Origin: Sporisorium sorghi | Lineage: Eukaryota; Basidiomycota; Ustilaginomycetes; Ustilaginales; Ustilaginaceae | Assembly (NCBI GenBank): GCA_023212695.1 | Contig: JALCCG010000148.1 | Coordinates: 1 to 54,667, forward strand | Direction: 5' to 3' | Length of the DNA: 54,667 bases | Shown here: in pieces, positions 44,270-54,538 of the stretch | How the letters are laid out: each line of letters starts with the position of its first letter | Numbering within the stretch: the first letter of the stretch is position 1 | Notes under the pieces: generated by a model | Told to the model about the DNA's origin: nothing | The model's input: the letters and a program-made list of their open reading frames with translations, nothing else | Databases searched by the model: none | Position numbers and translations under genes: made by a program

Positions 44270-44562
44270 GGCTTCTTAGCGTGTATCGATAGATATGGAG
44301 CAGCCTTTGGATGTTGTGCTGCGCGAGCTGAGTGAGTCGTCCGAAGAGCAGATGTGCGTAGAGAAGAAGAAGGTGAAGAAGGTTTGGCTCGTTCGCCAAG
44401 AGTGTGGAGCAAGGGTCTGCATTTCTAAGCCGCGTTCCGAGACTTTTGTTCAAGTCTTCGCTTCGCGTCGAGTCGTTCTCACCACGCCTTGCCCTTCCTC
44501 CATCTCATCCAGGATCAGCTCGGACAAGTGCGCCAAGTGCTCATCAGCATTTGCACCCCGCC
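44270..44562. promoter_or_regulatory. Short bidirectional promoter Y14 / THOC1
   Basis: Only 293 bp separate the two start codons. I see no TATA box; CTTCGCTTCG-type repeats occur near 44455. Confidence 0.6.
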
Positions 44563-47214
44563 ATGAGCCACTCTCAAGTGGCCTCGGACAGGCTCCATCA
44601 GCGCTTGTCCGAACTCATACCATCCTTGCTCTCCCGGTTATCAGACTTGCGAAAGGCAAGTTCGCAACAACAACAACAACTCCTCCCTTTCAGCCATGTT
44701 CACGACGCATTGAAACCCCTCGTCAACACGCAAACCAACCGAGAGGATTTTGGACTGGCTGCAAATCTTTCGCTCGCCGACAAGGGTGGCCCCGAGGTGC
44801 GCATTCGCAACCTGTGCTTGGAGATCAGCAACAACGAACTTCGCAAGGTGGTTTTGGAGGATGCGTCAGGCTTGATCGCCAGTCAAGGGCAAGAGCTGGA
44901 AGATGATACCTTGCAAGATCAGCTCGCATCGACACTCGATCGCCTGGACGCCATCCTCGTTCTCTCGCTGCACGACCTGATCGACGCAACACTGCCACTG
45001 TCCTTGATCGAAGAACTCGTCGAGGGCCAGCCCATCTCGACCTGCTCGCGGCTCTTCGCCTACACCGAGTCCCGCGTCCAGCCCCTCACCATTGATCTTC
45101 ATCCCACAAAAGGCAAAGGTCTCGTGCTGCTGCGAACATGCAACGAGCTGCTCCGAAGACTGTCGAAACCATCACAGCAGCACACTGTGTTTGCTGGCCG
45201 CATCCTCAGCTTGCTGGCAAAGGTGTTTCCGCTCGGAGAACGCAGCGGCGTCAATCTGCGAGGAGAGTTCAACGTCGAGAACAAAACGCACATCGAGGAC
45301 AGGACGCAAGATGCCGATGCACAGGCTGATGACGGCTCTGACGAGAGGGACGAGGTGTTCAAAGTCGACTACGAGTTTTACGAGCTGTTTTGGAAGGTGC
45401 AGCGCTTCTTCTCGAATCCACCGCTGCTCATGGGTGCCCAGGACTCCTCGCGACCGTCCACAAGACACACCACTCCTGCGGAAGGAGCGGATGCAGATCA
45501 TGCCGCCTCGGACGAGGATCCCGCGCCTGACGGTGCCAAGGGCGCAATGGCAGAGCTGCGCGTCAGCACAGCCAAGATCCTCAAGCTCTTCGGCGCCGTG
45601 ACGAAACGCGAAAAGGAGCTCGCAGGTGCAGCCAAAGCGGAAGAGGCGAAATACAGCGGCAGTAAAAGCAGCGCTTCGAGAGCTGCATCTGGCAGTGCGA
45701 CGCCGCTGTCCAACAGCAAGAGGCCCAACGACAGCGGTACAGCGAACACGGGCTACATCGCTGGCAGATGGATCGGTCAGACCAGAGACGAACCACCAAG
45801 AAAGCGCGCCCGACCCGACATCGTCGACGGGGTCTTCACTCATGGCCCCGACGCGGATGAAGAGATGGTCGAGCAAGTCCGTTCCGTCGAAGAAGAAGAG
45901 GCGAATGCAGCCGAGCGCGGCCACTTTTTCCCCACCTACCTCACTGGGCGCAAGCTGTTCGAGTACGAGATCCGCGACACGTCGTTCCGCAAGCATATCC
46001 TAGTGCAGTACTTTGTGCTTTTCCAATACCTGCTCTCGTTCACGCCGCTTGCCAAGGAGAGCTGGAAGGAGTGGAAGAACAAGACGCTGCAAGCGCTCTT
46101 CACGCTCGAAGACGCGGACGAGCGGTGGATCCGATCCACGTGGCGCGAGATTCAGGGGCTGATCCGCGAGATCCAGCCAGACGGGCGGCTGTTTCTCGAG
46201 TCGGTGCTGGAAGTGCTCAAGCGCGAAGCCAACTGGATCCGATGGAAGACCGAGTCGTGCCCGTCGATCGAGAAGCCGCCGCTGTCGCCGGAGCAAATCG
46301 CACAGTTCGCGTCCGCACGAGCACTGCTGCTGCGCAAAGCCGAGCCGTACCCGCACAAGCTCGGCACGGCGGCGCTGTCCGAGCTGTGGCAGGACGGCCT
46401 GCGGCCCCCTGTTCCGGGTACGCGAAGGGTCGAGAACGAGATGGGCGAGTACGTGACCATCGCCACGGACGGGCTGGAGGAGCTCGAGTTCCTACCACCC
46501 ATCCCGAGCCTGGAGCACTACAACAAGTCGATCCAGCGCGAAAGGATGAAGCTCGATCTGCGCAAGAAGCAGCTCGGGATCGATCCGGCTACAAGCGAGG
46601 CACAGCTGAGCAAGGAGGAGCGCGACAAGCTCGACAAGGACGAGCGGGTGCAGGCGACGATCGAGAGCATGCAGAGCCTGGCGTGGCGGGCGCTGCGCGT
46701 GGCGAGTCGCGATAATCTGCATCTGTTTGGCAAGCCGGATCGGCCGGAGGATATCGAGGCGCTGCTGCACGCGATGGAGGAGGAGCGCAATCCGAAGCCG
46801 AGAGCTGTGGCGCCGGCTGTGCAGGGACAGGATGCGGATGAAGGTGCTACAAAGGACGGCGAAGAGGCTGGCCAAGCGACAGGTGGCGCTGCTGCAGAGG
46901 CAGAGACGAAAGGGGAGGCTGCTCAGCCTGTGCAGGAGGAAGGCTCAGCGATGGCAGTCGACTCGGTGGCTCAGGCGACCACCAAGGCTGAGGGTGACTC
47001 TTCCAGCGTTCCAGTGGCCATTGGCGACCAACCTGTTCCAGAGACTCTGCAGACCTCAGACAAAGAAGCAATGGTCTCGACGGATGTCGAACAAGCGGCG
47101 GAAGGGGACACAACAGCAAAAGAGACGGCGGAGGGGGGGGGGGCACAAGAAGAGAAGCAAGCACATCCGCCTGCCGATCAGGAGCAGGATGTAGACATGT
47201 CTGAAGCTGCTTGA
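44563..47214 (+). CDS. THOC1: THO complex subunit 1 (Hpr1/THOC1)
   Basis: Component of the THO/TREX complex that couples transcription with mRNP assembly and export. Start at ATG 44563 (MSHSQVAS); the frame is open upstream to a GTG at 44404 but has no ATG. The protein is 883 aa and intronless. Family features are the helical N-terminal half with LVLLRTCNELLRRLSK, then DYEFYELFWKVQRFFSNPP, and the ILVQYFVLFQYLLSF segment of the efThoc1 domain. An acidic linker with a basic PRKRARPD patch (probable NLS) follows the core. The last ~110 residues are a low-complexity Ala/Glu/Gln tail ending DVDMSEAA. Its divergent neighbour Y14 acts in the same process. Confidence 0.88.
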   Translation: MSHSQVASDRLHQRLSELIPSLLSRLSDLRKASSQQQQQLLPFSHVHDALKPLVNTQTNREDFGLAANLSLADKGGPEVRIRNLCLEISNNELRKVVLEDASGLIASQGQELEDDTLQDQLASTLDRLDAILVLSLHDLIDATLPLSLIEELVEGQPISTCSRLFAYTESRVQPLTIDLHPTKGKGLVLLRTCNELLRRLSKPSQQHTVFAGRILSLLAKVFPLGERSGVNLRGEFNVENKTHIEDRTQDADAQADDGSDERDEVFKVDYEFYELFWKVQRFFSNPPLLMGAQDSSRPSTRHTTPAEGADADHAASDEDPAPDGAKGAMAELRVSTAKILKLFGAVTKREKELAGAAKAEEAKYSGSKSSASRAASGSATPLSNSKRPNDSGTANTGYIAGRWIGQTRDEPPRKRARPDIVDGVFTHGPDADEEMVEQVRSVEEEEANAAERGHFFPTYLTGRKLFEYEIRDTSFRKHILVQYFVLFQYLLSFTPLAKESWKEWKNKTLQALFTLEDADERWIRSTWREIQGLIREIQPDGRLFLESVLEVLKREANWIRWKTESCPSIEKPPLSPEQIAQFASARALLLRKAEPYPHKLGTAALSELWQDGLRPPVPGTRRVENEMGEYVTIATDGLEELEFLPPIPSLEHYNKSIQRERMKLDLRKKQLGIDPATSEAQLSKEERDKLDKDERVQATIESMQSLAWRALRVASRDNLHLFGKPDRPEDIEALLHAMEEERNPKPRAVAPAVQGQDADEGATKDGEEAGQATGGAAAEAETKGEAAQPVQEEGSAMAVDSVAQATTKAEGDSSSVPVAIGDQPVPETLQTSDKEAMVSTDVEQAAEGDTTAKETAEGGGAQEEKQAHPPADQEQDVDMSEAA

Positions 47215-48635
47215 ATGCTCATCATTACCAAGCTGTCTGCAGAAGAGCTGACGACGACGACGACGACGACGACGACGTTGTTCAGAATGTGCTGTCTGAG
47301 GTCTTTGAGTCTCCAGCACAAGGCAGCGAGAGGCGGTTACCACTGGACAGCAGAGCACGCTGCGATCTGCAACGGAGGGTCAATTTTGCATCTCGCGCGG
47401 AGCTTTGGCGTCCGAGGCTTTCCGGATTCTTTTTCGATCTTGACCAAAAAGTGAAATTCTCGCGTGAATGGTGCTTGCTGCTGCTGCTTCTGCTGCTTCT
47501 GCACCCCGCATCCAGCGGAGGCGCCTCGCCCTCCTCCCTCTCGCGCGCTCGCAGAATGACACGCATTCACAGACAGGGTGCTGTATGCTGTATGCTGTAT
47601 GCTGCTTGCTGCTTGCTGCCCTTGTCGAGCGGGGTTTGGGCCTTTCATCGTCATCTGGAACCCTGGTCTCATCCTCTACTCACCCCTTTCCATCCTTCCT
47701 TATCCATACCATCCTCAACCTAGATCCCGAACCGGTTCGCAGCACCGCCGCCACATCTGCATTGTCAAGACATTTTGTCGACTTGCGAGCGGGTACCATT
47801 GACAGCGACAAGAAGGTCTCACACTCACCACAGCAGCAGCAGCAGCAGCAACCATGGCAGCAAATCGTCTCGGCAACATCCAAGGCCACATCTCTGGCTC
47901 CAACGGCATCAGTCAGGCAGGTAAGTTGGATGTTCTCCCCTCAGCGGACGATGGAAGCACTGCATCGACATTCGAAGACGCTGGTGTCAGAGTGGAGTGG
48001 CAGATACCCTAATTACCGGCACGAAGGAGAGGATCGGCAGCAATGCGACTTTGCTTGCATAGATGGCAAAGCAGCAGCAGCAGCAGCAGCAGCTTTCTGA
48101 ACAATCAATGCTCGTCAGCCATCCGGTCCGGTCGATAGGCGCAAAAATAGGGGGGCATCTGTTAGGTCGGGGCAGAATTGCTCTCGTCCGGAAAGGCTCT
48201 GCAGCGTATTGGCTCGGTGTGCGGCTCTTATTTTTTGTTGTGGGCAGCAGGGCAAAAGAGCGCGCGTTTCGGCAATCTTCCGCAGGGTCACGCTGGTCAC
48301 GGCTGTTCTCCCCGCCATTCTTTGTGACTCAAAAGGGTGTTGCACCGCAGCGTTTCATTTCCAGCTTTTAAGCTCAAAAAAAGGAGGCGGCAGACTGCCT
48401 TTCTCTCTCTCTCTCTCTCTCTCTCTGCGAGCATCGAAGATCGCTTGTTGCGCAGTGTTCTTCTCGGCTTTGTGTGACAGCTGCACTGCGCAAAAAAGCT
48501 GTCCCACGTCACTCTTGGCCGCGTCTCCTTATCTAGCTTTCCCACCTCGCTCCAGTCCTCCTTCCTTCTTCCACTACGTCCATCAACGGCTCCATTCCTT
48601 GTGGCGAAAGACACGAGCTGACCACAACATTCACA
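47215..48635. other. Gene-poor region upstream of AAT
   Basis: 1.4 kb without a supported gene. It holds a GAC/ACG run near 47249-47277, TGCTGTATGCTGTATGCTG repeats near 47580, a CAGCAG run near 47831 and a (CT)n array at about 48402-48426. An orphan exon-like start at 47854 is listed separately. Confidence 0.55.
47854..47920 (+). other. Orphan first-exon-like open frame
   Basis: An ATG in good context (CAACCATGGC) opens 22 codons, MAANRLGNIQGHISGSNGIS and on, followed at once by a strong donor GTAAGT at 47921. No downstream exon with a matching phase is visible; the nearest in-frame acceptor would leave a 24-nt intron, too short. It may be a gene remnant, a small regulatory exon, or chance. 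Confidence 0.25.
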
Positions 48636-50004
48636 ATGGGCTCTATTCCTGAACCAACTTCAGCTCTCGCCGTGTGGAGCGCTGTTCCCCAGGCTCCCGA
48701 AGATGCGTAAGTGACACCACATCCTCTTCATCCGAGTCTTTGCTCGTTGCTCGTTGTGGCTGCCTACTGACCCAAACATTTCGAACATCCTCCTATCTCC
48801 AAACAGCATCTTCAAGCTGACTGCCTCCTACAAGGCTGACCCTTACGACAAGAAGGTCAACCTCGGCGTGGGCGCCTACCGTGACAATAACGGCAAGCCC
48901 TACGTCCTCCCATCGGTCAAGAAGGCGCAGGCAGACCTCATCGCAGACGAGTCGGTCGACCATGAATACCTCTCCATCACTGGTCTTCCCGAGTTCACCG
49001 CTGCTGCTGCCAAGCTCATCCTCGGCGCCGACTCGCCCGCCATCGCCGAGAAGCGCGTTGCTTCCGTCCAGACCATCTCGGGCACGGGTGCCAACCATCT
49101 CGGCGCCGTCTTCCTCCAGCGATTCTACCAATACCAGGCGTTTGGCCTCGACCGACAGATCCACATTTCAAATCCAACCTGGGCCAACCACAAGGCTATC
49201 TTCAACTCGGTCGGCATCAAGCCCGTCGACTACCCTTACTACGACGCCAAGACGATCGCGCTCGACTTTGACGGCTTCACCAGCGCCTTGAAACAGGCCA
49301 AGAACCAGAGTGTCTTCTTGCTACACGCCTGTGCGCACAACCCAACCGGTGTGGATCCTACGCAGGAGCAGTGGAAGCAGATCGCCGACATCTTTGTGGA
49401 GAAGGGCCACTTTGCGTTTTTCGACTGCGCCTACCAGGGTTTCGCCTCGGGTGATCTGGACAGGGACGCTTGGGCGGTGCGTCACTTTGTGTCGCGCAAG
49501 AGCATCCCCTTGCTCGTCTGCCAGAGTTTCGCCAAGAACGCCGGTCTGTACGGCGAACGTGTCGGTGCGCTGCACGTTGTCAGCGCCACTCCCGGGCAGA
49601 GCGCCGCTGTGTTTTCGCAGCTCGCCGCGATCCAGCGATCCGAGATCTCGAACCCGCCTGCGTTCGGTGCGCGTGTGGTCAAGATGATCCTCACCCAACC
49701 TGCGCTGTTCCAGCAGTGGCAGAAGGACGTCCAGGAGATGGCGGGTCGTATCATCACCATGCGCCAGAGCCTGTTTGATCTGTTGACGAAAAAGTTCAAG
49801 ACGCCAGGCAACTGGGACCACATCCTCAAGCAGATCGGCATGTTTACCTTCCTCGGCCTCAACACCGCCCAGTGCAAGCGTTTGCTCGAAGAGGGCCACA
49901 TTTACCTGACCGCCAACTCGCGCATCTCGATGGCTGGGCTCACGACTAACAATGTCGAGTACGTCGCGTCGTGGATCGACAAGGTGGTGCGCGAGAACAA
50001 GTGA
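48636..50004 (+). CDS. AAT2: Aspartate aminotransferase, cytosolic type
   Basis: PLP enzyme exchanging amino groups between aspartate/oxaloacetate and glutamate/2-oxoglutarate. Exons 48636-48706 and 48807-50004 with a 100-nt intron (GTAAGT...AACAG), 422 aa. Class I features are VNLGVGAYRDNNGKPYVLPSV, the SGTGANHLGAVFL phosphate loop, HNPTGVDPT, FDCAYQGFASGD, and the PLP-lysine segment SFAKNAGLYGERVG. The C-terminal NSRISMAGL contains the Arg that binds substrate carboxylate. The N-terminus lacks a basic amphipathic leader, so I favour cytosol over mitochondria. The C-terminus is ENK, not a peroxisomal SKL. Convergent with the ribokinase gene. Confidence 0.93.
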
Positions 50005-50259
50005 GAACGGCGGCACGTTTTGCTTTGTTGTTTTCCGGTCACACTTTTCTTTGCAATTGCATTCTACGATTTATCCAGATCCGCTGCGGCTGTTGAGTGC
50101 GAATGTCGAGGCTGACGAGACGCTGTATTCACAAAGCGGCTTTGTAGATTTGATCGCACTTCCGTTTCTCGCTCTTAGTCTCGGTTCCATCACTGTGCTT
50201 TCGGTGCTCTGACCATTGCGGCGACTTCCGAACCTACAAATGTCATCGCTATACAACGC

Positions 50260-51342
50260 TCACTCGCCTCTCGCCTTGACCTCGTCCGCGGACGGGATGC
50301 TCTGCATCGCGCCCTCCTTCTCGCACGCCAGACTCGCCGCGCGCGCCGCCCACCTCAGCGCCTCCTCCACGAACCTCTCCTCCCTTGGCCTTGCCGACTC
50401 CACCAGCCCTTCGTCCGCGCTTACATTTTGACCCATGAGCGCGGCCACCAAATTACCCGCGAACGTGTCGCCTGCGCCCGTCGTATCGCGCACCTGTCTC
50501 GGCTTGAACGGGGGCACATTGAACACTTTTCTCTCCTCATCCGCCCCCGCGAGGAGCACGCTGGCCATGACGTCCTTTCCGCCGCGCGTGAGCACGACCC
50601 ACGCGGTCCCTCGCAGCTGCTCGAGCGCGCACAGCGTCTTCAGCACCTCTGTCGACTTTGCCTCGCCCTCAACCCGCGATTCGAGCGACGACGCGGCCGA
50701 GGGGTGGAGCACGCGCAGCAGATCCAAGCTCTCGCCCTCGTTGACCACAAGCACGTCGACGCTGTGCCAGGGGAAGTGCTGCACCTCTTCCCCACCGAGC
50801 ATCGGCGACGGGTTGAAAATCGTCGTAACGTGGTCCTGCACCGACTTGGATTTGGCGTGCTGCAAAAACGCCGTCGTCGTCGCGAGCGGGATCTCGTTCT
50901 GCAGCACCAAATGCGTAATCCGCCGCTCTGCGCTGGCGGAGAACGCCGTGGCCGGATCAGCGGACTTGCTGTCCGTCGCAAAATTTGCGCCTTTCAGCAG
51001 AACGATGCTGTTCTCGCCGTCCTCGGCGATCTGGATGAACGCCCGGCCCGTCGGCGTGGTCTCGAGGATCTCGGCATCGTCGACGATCACCCCGCGCGAC
51101 CGAAGCTCGTCCAACGGCCAGGGGGCATCCTTGCCCACCGCGCCTGAGAAGGATACGGGGGCACCGGCAAGTGCGATCGCAGCCGAGACATTGGCACCTT
51201 TCCCACCAGGGCGAGAGACGAGACCTGTAGAGGAAATGGTCTCGCCCGGTCGAACGATGTGCGGCACCAGGAAGGTTTCGTCGATGTTGATCGAGGATTT
51301 GACCAGGCAGAATGGCTGCTTGGTTGAGGTTGAGGAGCTCAT
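50260..51342 (-). CDS. RBK1: Ribokinase (PfkB family)
   Basis: Phosphorylates D-ribose to ribose 5-phosphate with ATP. Intronless, 360 aa, start at ATG 51342. PfkB signature 1 shows GGKGANVSAAIALAGA near residues 46-61, and signature 2 is DTTGAGDTFAGNLVAALMG, with the catalytic Asp in GAGD. The N-terminal SSINIDETF corresponds to the sugar-binding strand. A short acidic insert (VEGEAKSTEVL) sits in the middle. The family includes adenosine and fructokinases; the overall pattern and length favour ribokinase. Convergent with AAT2 and divergent from the poly-C membrane-protein gene by 259 bp. Confidence 0.87.
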   Translation of the reverse strand: MSSSTSTKQPFCLVKSSINIDETFLVPHIVRPGETISSTGLVSRPGGKGANVSAAIALAGAPVSFSGAVGKDAPWPLDELRSRGVIVDDAEILETTPTGRAFIQIAEDGENSIVLLKGANFATDSKSADPATAFSASAERRITHLVLQNEIPLATTTAFLQHAKSKSVQDHVTTIFNPSPMLGGEEVQHFPWHSVDVLVVNEGESLDLLRVLHPSAASSLESRVEGEAKSTEVLKTLCALEQLRGTAWVVLTRGGKDVMASVLLAGADEERKVFNVPPFKPRQVRDTTGAGDTFAGNLVAALMGQNVSADEGLVESARPREERFVEEALRWAARAASLACEKEGAMQSIPSADEVKARGE

Positions 51343-51601
51343 TGTGTCAGTGATTGCGTGTTACAGGTGATTGTTGGAAGGAAAGAATGGGACGAAGATC
51401 TCGTTGAGGGAAAATGTGGGACTGCTTCGGATCTTCGGATTCGGCTCGTGAGCGCTCGTTTTTGAGCTTTGCGGCACAATGACGATCATTCACAGATTTG
51501 GAGCTGGAACGTCCTTTGTCGCACGAGTCGAGAGTTGGACAGCCAAATGCCGGCAATAGACCGAGAGCATCCACGTGGGGCTCTCACTTCTTCGCAAGCA
51601 G

Positions 51602-51849
51602 ATGCCTTCGTACAACGAGCTCACCACCACCATCACTAACCCCGACCCCCTCTCTCTCAGACACATCTCCAACCCCACCACATTCACCTCGTCCAACATG
51701 CTCGAAGTCACTCCACCAACCAGCATCCCCATGTTCCCACTCAACTACCGCGAGTTCCTCGTCACCCCCGCCGCACCCCCCCCCCCCCCCCCCCACACCC
51801 CCCCCCCCGACGCCCCCCCCCCCCCCCTCCCCCCCCCCCCCCCCCCCCG

Positions 51850-51888
<39 letters not shown>

Positions 51889-52394
51889 TGCAAACCCTAC
51901 AGCCCGGCCAGATCTTCCGCCTCGCCCAACCGCGCTGGCCCATCGACGCCGTCATGCCCTCGTTCTACGCCCTTGCCGCCACCACGCTCTTCGCCGCCGT
52001 CTTCCTCGTCGCGTTCAAAGACGTCGCGGCGCTCATCAACTACGAGCTGCGCACACGCTTGCGGATCGCGGGCAACCCCGTGGTGGCCATGACGCTGTCG
52101 TTGCTGGCGTTTACGATGTTGTTGATCACGTACGAGAGTGATATCAAGAAGAGGAGCGGGTATTATGCGGAGGGGACGGATCCGAGGAGGCTGGTGTGGC
52201 TGAGTACGGGTGCGACGGTGTGCGCGGTGTTCTGGGCGAGCAGCACGCTGCAGACTCCTGTGGGGGCGGCGGAGGAGGATAAGAAAGGGGAAGGGGAAGA
52301 GGTGGTGGAGAAGGAGACGTTCAAGGGGTCGAGACGGCAGCAGAAGAAACAGGCGAAACGCGAGGCCAAGAAGCTCACCGCCAAGCAGGAGTAG
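51602..52394 (+). CDS. Putative three-span membrane protein with frame break in a poly-C tract
   Basis: The N-terminal frame starts at ATG 51602 (MPSYNELTTTITNPDPLS). The C-terminal part lies in a different frame that ends at TAG 52394: LQPGQIFRLAQPRWPIDAV, three hydrophobic spans (SFYALAATTLFAAVFLVAF; VVAMTLSLLAFTMLLITY; LVWLSTGATVCAVFWAS) and a Lys/Arg/Glu-rich tail ending KKLTAKQE. The switch falls in the C-tract at 51775-51888. Either that homopolymer is mis-sized, or an intron with weak donor GTCACC near 51761 and acceptor CTACAG removes it; splicing there would join the frames in phase as YREFL/PGQIF. I recognise no family. Ends 66 bp from the convergent MFS gene. Confidence 0.55.
51775..51888 (+). 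repeat. Near-pure poly-C tract (114 nt)
   Basis: More than 90% C, broken only by occasional A, G or T. It lies inside the coding span of the membrane-protein gene. The minus strand is correspondingly G-rich and could form quadruplexes. The length is suspect in any assembly. Confidence 0.85.
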
Positions 52395-52460
52395 ACGACC
52401 ACAAGCAAGCGCTCTCGTCACACAATGAAGAAGACTCTTCGATTAAAACGGGAAGCTACA

Positions 52461-54215
52461 TCAAGCATCATCCACCGCAGCACCCCTCGCCCTGCCAACC
52501 AAAGTCAACCGCCTATCGAACGCAACAAACGCCGAATCCGACTCGAACAGCTCGTCGATCGACTCGAGCGATCTGCAGCTCGTCTCCGGGTAGAACGCCC
52601 AAACAAACGGCATGCAGAAAAAGTTAAGCGCTCCGAACAAGAAGAATGTGTTGAAGCTGATTGCGTTGAACAGGAACGGCGTGATCTCGGTCACGATGCC
52701 GTTACCGATGCTCCAACCGAACACGGACCAGCTGCCGCCCTTAGCCCGAATAAAAAGCGGGAACACCTCGGTCGGGTACAGCCAGGGCACGCTCAGCCAC
52801 GTCGCGCCGAACGTTGCCGTGTACAGGAACACCATCGTAGCAAGCCCTGCGCCCCAGCGCTTTGCCAGGGCCAAGTCGTCCGTTGCGGAGCCGGCGCCGT
52901 ACTGGAGGGCGTACTTTGCCGCTACGCCTGCGATGAGCAGCGCGATGCCCATGACGATGTTGCCCCAGTACAGCGTCTTGCGCCTGCCCGTGCGGTCGAG
53001 TAGGAAGACGGCGATGAGCACGGAGAACATGTACGACACGTCGTTGAATCCGGACAGCAGCCGGGCGAGGGTATCGCTGAACCCGCCTGAGCGGAACACC
53101 GTCGGCGCGTACACCGTGATCACCCCAATGCCCGCGAACTCCTGCAGGATCTGCAGCCACACGACGAGCACGATCCGGCGCCGGATGTGCAGCTTTCCTC
53201 CGGAAGTGACGAGCATGTCGACAAAACCGTCCTCGCCCTGCTGCTGGCGCACGCGCTCGAGCTTCGCCACTGCAAGAATATCTTGCAGCTCCTGCTCCAC
53301 CTCGACATCGTGCTCGTTGTAAGGGCTGGAGCGAAGGCGCGCCAGGATGCGACGCGCCTCATCCACCCTGCCCATCTTAGCCAGCCACCTCGGCGACTCC
53401 GGGAAAAACGGCAGGCTCACGACGAGCATCAGCACGAACACCAACTGGAACGCCAGCGGAAATCGCCAGTTGAAACCGCCCACCTCCACCCCACGCACTG
53501 CGAAGCTGATCCAGTAAACGAGCGCCAAGCCGAGGATGTTCATGAAGAACTCCACGCCGATCGCCTGCCCCCTCTTGTCGTGCTTCGACACCTCTGCGAC
53601 CCAGACGGGCACACACGTGTTGTAGATCCCGCACCCGATTCCTGAAATCACCCTGGCGCAACACATCCACGTGATGTTCTGCGCAGAAGTCTGCAAAGCC
53701 GCACCGAGGACGACCCAGAACGAGCCGAAGAAGATGGTCTTCATCCGGCCGGCGCTGTCGGCCATGTATCCGCCCAGCATGCCGCCGAGGAGGGTGCCGG
53801 CGTAGTAGACGGCAACGATGCCGCCGACGGCTGCGGAATCGCGCGATGTTTCTTTGCCGCTGAGCGAGGATGCGGTGCCCATGAGCCGGAGGTAGTCCTT
53901 CGACTCGTTGACGCCGGACATCACGCCTTGGTCAAAGCCGAAGAACAAAATCGCAATGCCCGCCACCATCTGCACCGCCCACTTCATCTGGAACGCCGTC
54001 AGATTGAGCACGCGCTTCTCGCTGTACACGTTGGGCAGGTACTTGCTCCACCACGGCTCGGGGAGCTCGGGGAAGTCGTCGGATTCGACTTTTTGGAGGG
54101 ATGTTGTGCGGTAGACATTGCCGGATGAAGCGGTTTTGGGGAGCTTGTCGTTGCTGTCGACGTTGGGGTCGGTCGGGGTGGTGGGAGCGCGCGTGGGTGA
54201 ATCTGGCGATTCCAT
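52461..54215 (-). CDS. MFS sugar transporter
   Basis: Predicted 584-aa plasma-membrane hexose or related sugar porter, intronless, start at ATG 54215. The first ~75 residues are a hydrophilic Ser/Thr/Pro region; 12 spans follow. Sugar-porter marks are GYMADSAGRMKT after span 2, FFPESPRWLAKMGR before the central loop, the QILQEFAGIGVITVYAPTVF segment in span 7, LLDRTGRRKTLYWG, and PETSCRSLESIDELF after span 12, a variant of the PETKG motif. The GIGCGIYNTCVPVWVAEVSKHDKRGQ stretch is the span 4/5 signature. Substrate cannot be read from sequence. A TATA box lies 79 bp upstream. The next element on that side is repeat DNA. Confidence 0.9.
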   Translation of the reverse strand: MESPDSPTRAPTTPTDPNVDSNDKLPKTASSGNVYRTTSLQKVESDDFPELPEPWWSKYLPNVYSEKRVLNLTAFQMKWAVQMVAGIAILFFGFDQGVMSGVNESKDYLRLMGTASSLSGKETSRDSAAVGGIVAVYYAGTLLGGMLGGYMADSAGRMKTIFFGSFWVVLGAALQTSAQNITWMCCARVISGIGCGIYNTCVPVWVAEVSKHDKRGQAIGVEFFMNILGLALVYWISFAVRGVEVGGFNWRFPLAFQLVFVLMLVVSLPFFPESPRWLAKMGRVDEARRILARLRSSPYNEHDVEVEQELQDILAVAKLERVRQQQGEDGFVDMLVTSGGKLHIRRRIVLVVWLQILQEFAGIGVITVYAPTVFRSGGFSDTLARLLSGFNDVSYMFSVLIAVFLLDRTGRRKTLYWGNIVMGIALLIAGVAAKYALQYGAGSATDDLALAKRWGAGLATMVFLYTATFGATWLSVPWLYPTEVFPLFIRAKGGSWSVFGWSIGNGIVTEITPFLFNAISFNTFFLFGALNFFCMPFVWAFYPETSCRSLESIDELFESDSAFVAFDRRLTLVGRARGAAVDDA

Positions 54216-54293
54216 TTTGACGATCGAGCAGGAAGATGATTAGGGATGGGAAGGTGACATGCGCACGATTGACCTGCCGAGACGTCTTTCTGG

Positions 54294-54300
54294 TTATATA
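54294..54300 (-). promoter_or_regulatory. TATA box of the MFS gene
   Basis: TTATATA on the plus strand (TATATAA on the minus strand), 79 bases upstream of ATG 54215. Confidence 0.6.
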
Positions 54301-54494
54301 CAGACGGAGAGCAGACCTCATGCTCGTAGGAAGACGACAGTCGAGCCCTTGACGACCGCCGCGCGGGCAGCAGAGCGGAGGACTTAGTTGATGAACAAGA
54401 CTGCTGCTCATGTCATTTCCCCCACACCGACCCGAAGTCTGCATCGTCAGAGAACGAGAGTCAATGTGCCGTAGGGGGACAAGAATGCGGAGTA

Positions 54495-54526
54495 ACGTAG
54501 TTCACGTAGATCCGGAATTCACGTAG
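54495..54526 (-). repeat. 32-bp module shared (inverted) with left edge
   Basis: Its reverse complement matches 729-760 at 28 of 32 positions by eye, with the same pair of CTACGTGAA cores. It borders the hairpin at 54539-54599. Confidence 0.6.
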
Positions 54527-54538
54527 ATGAGGAATTGA

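Noticed and set aside
6053..44406. Upstream non-ATG starts for bHLH, DUF202, RPN7 and THOC1
   Set aside because: The frames extend to TTG or GTG only; nuclear fungal genes normally use ATG, so the first in-frame ATG was chosen.
47854..48012. A 44-aa two-exon peptide starting at 47854
   Set aside because: It needs a 24-nt intron, below the size that can be spliced.
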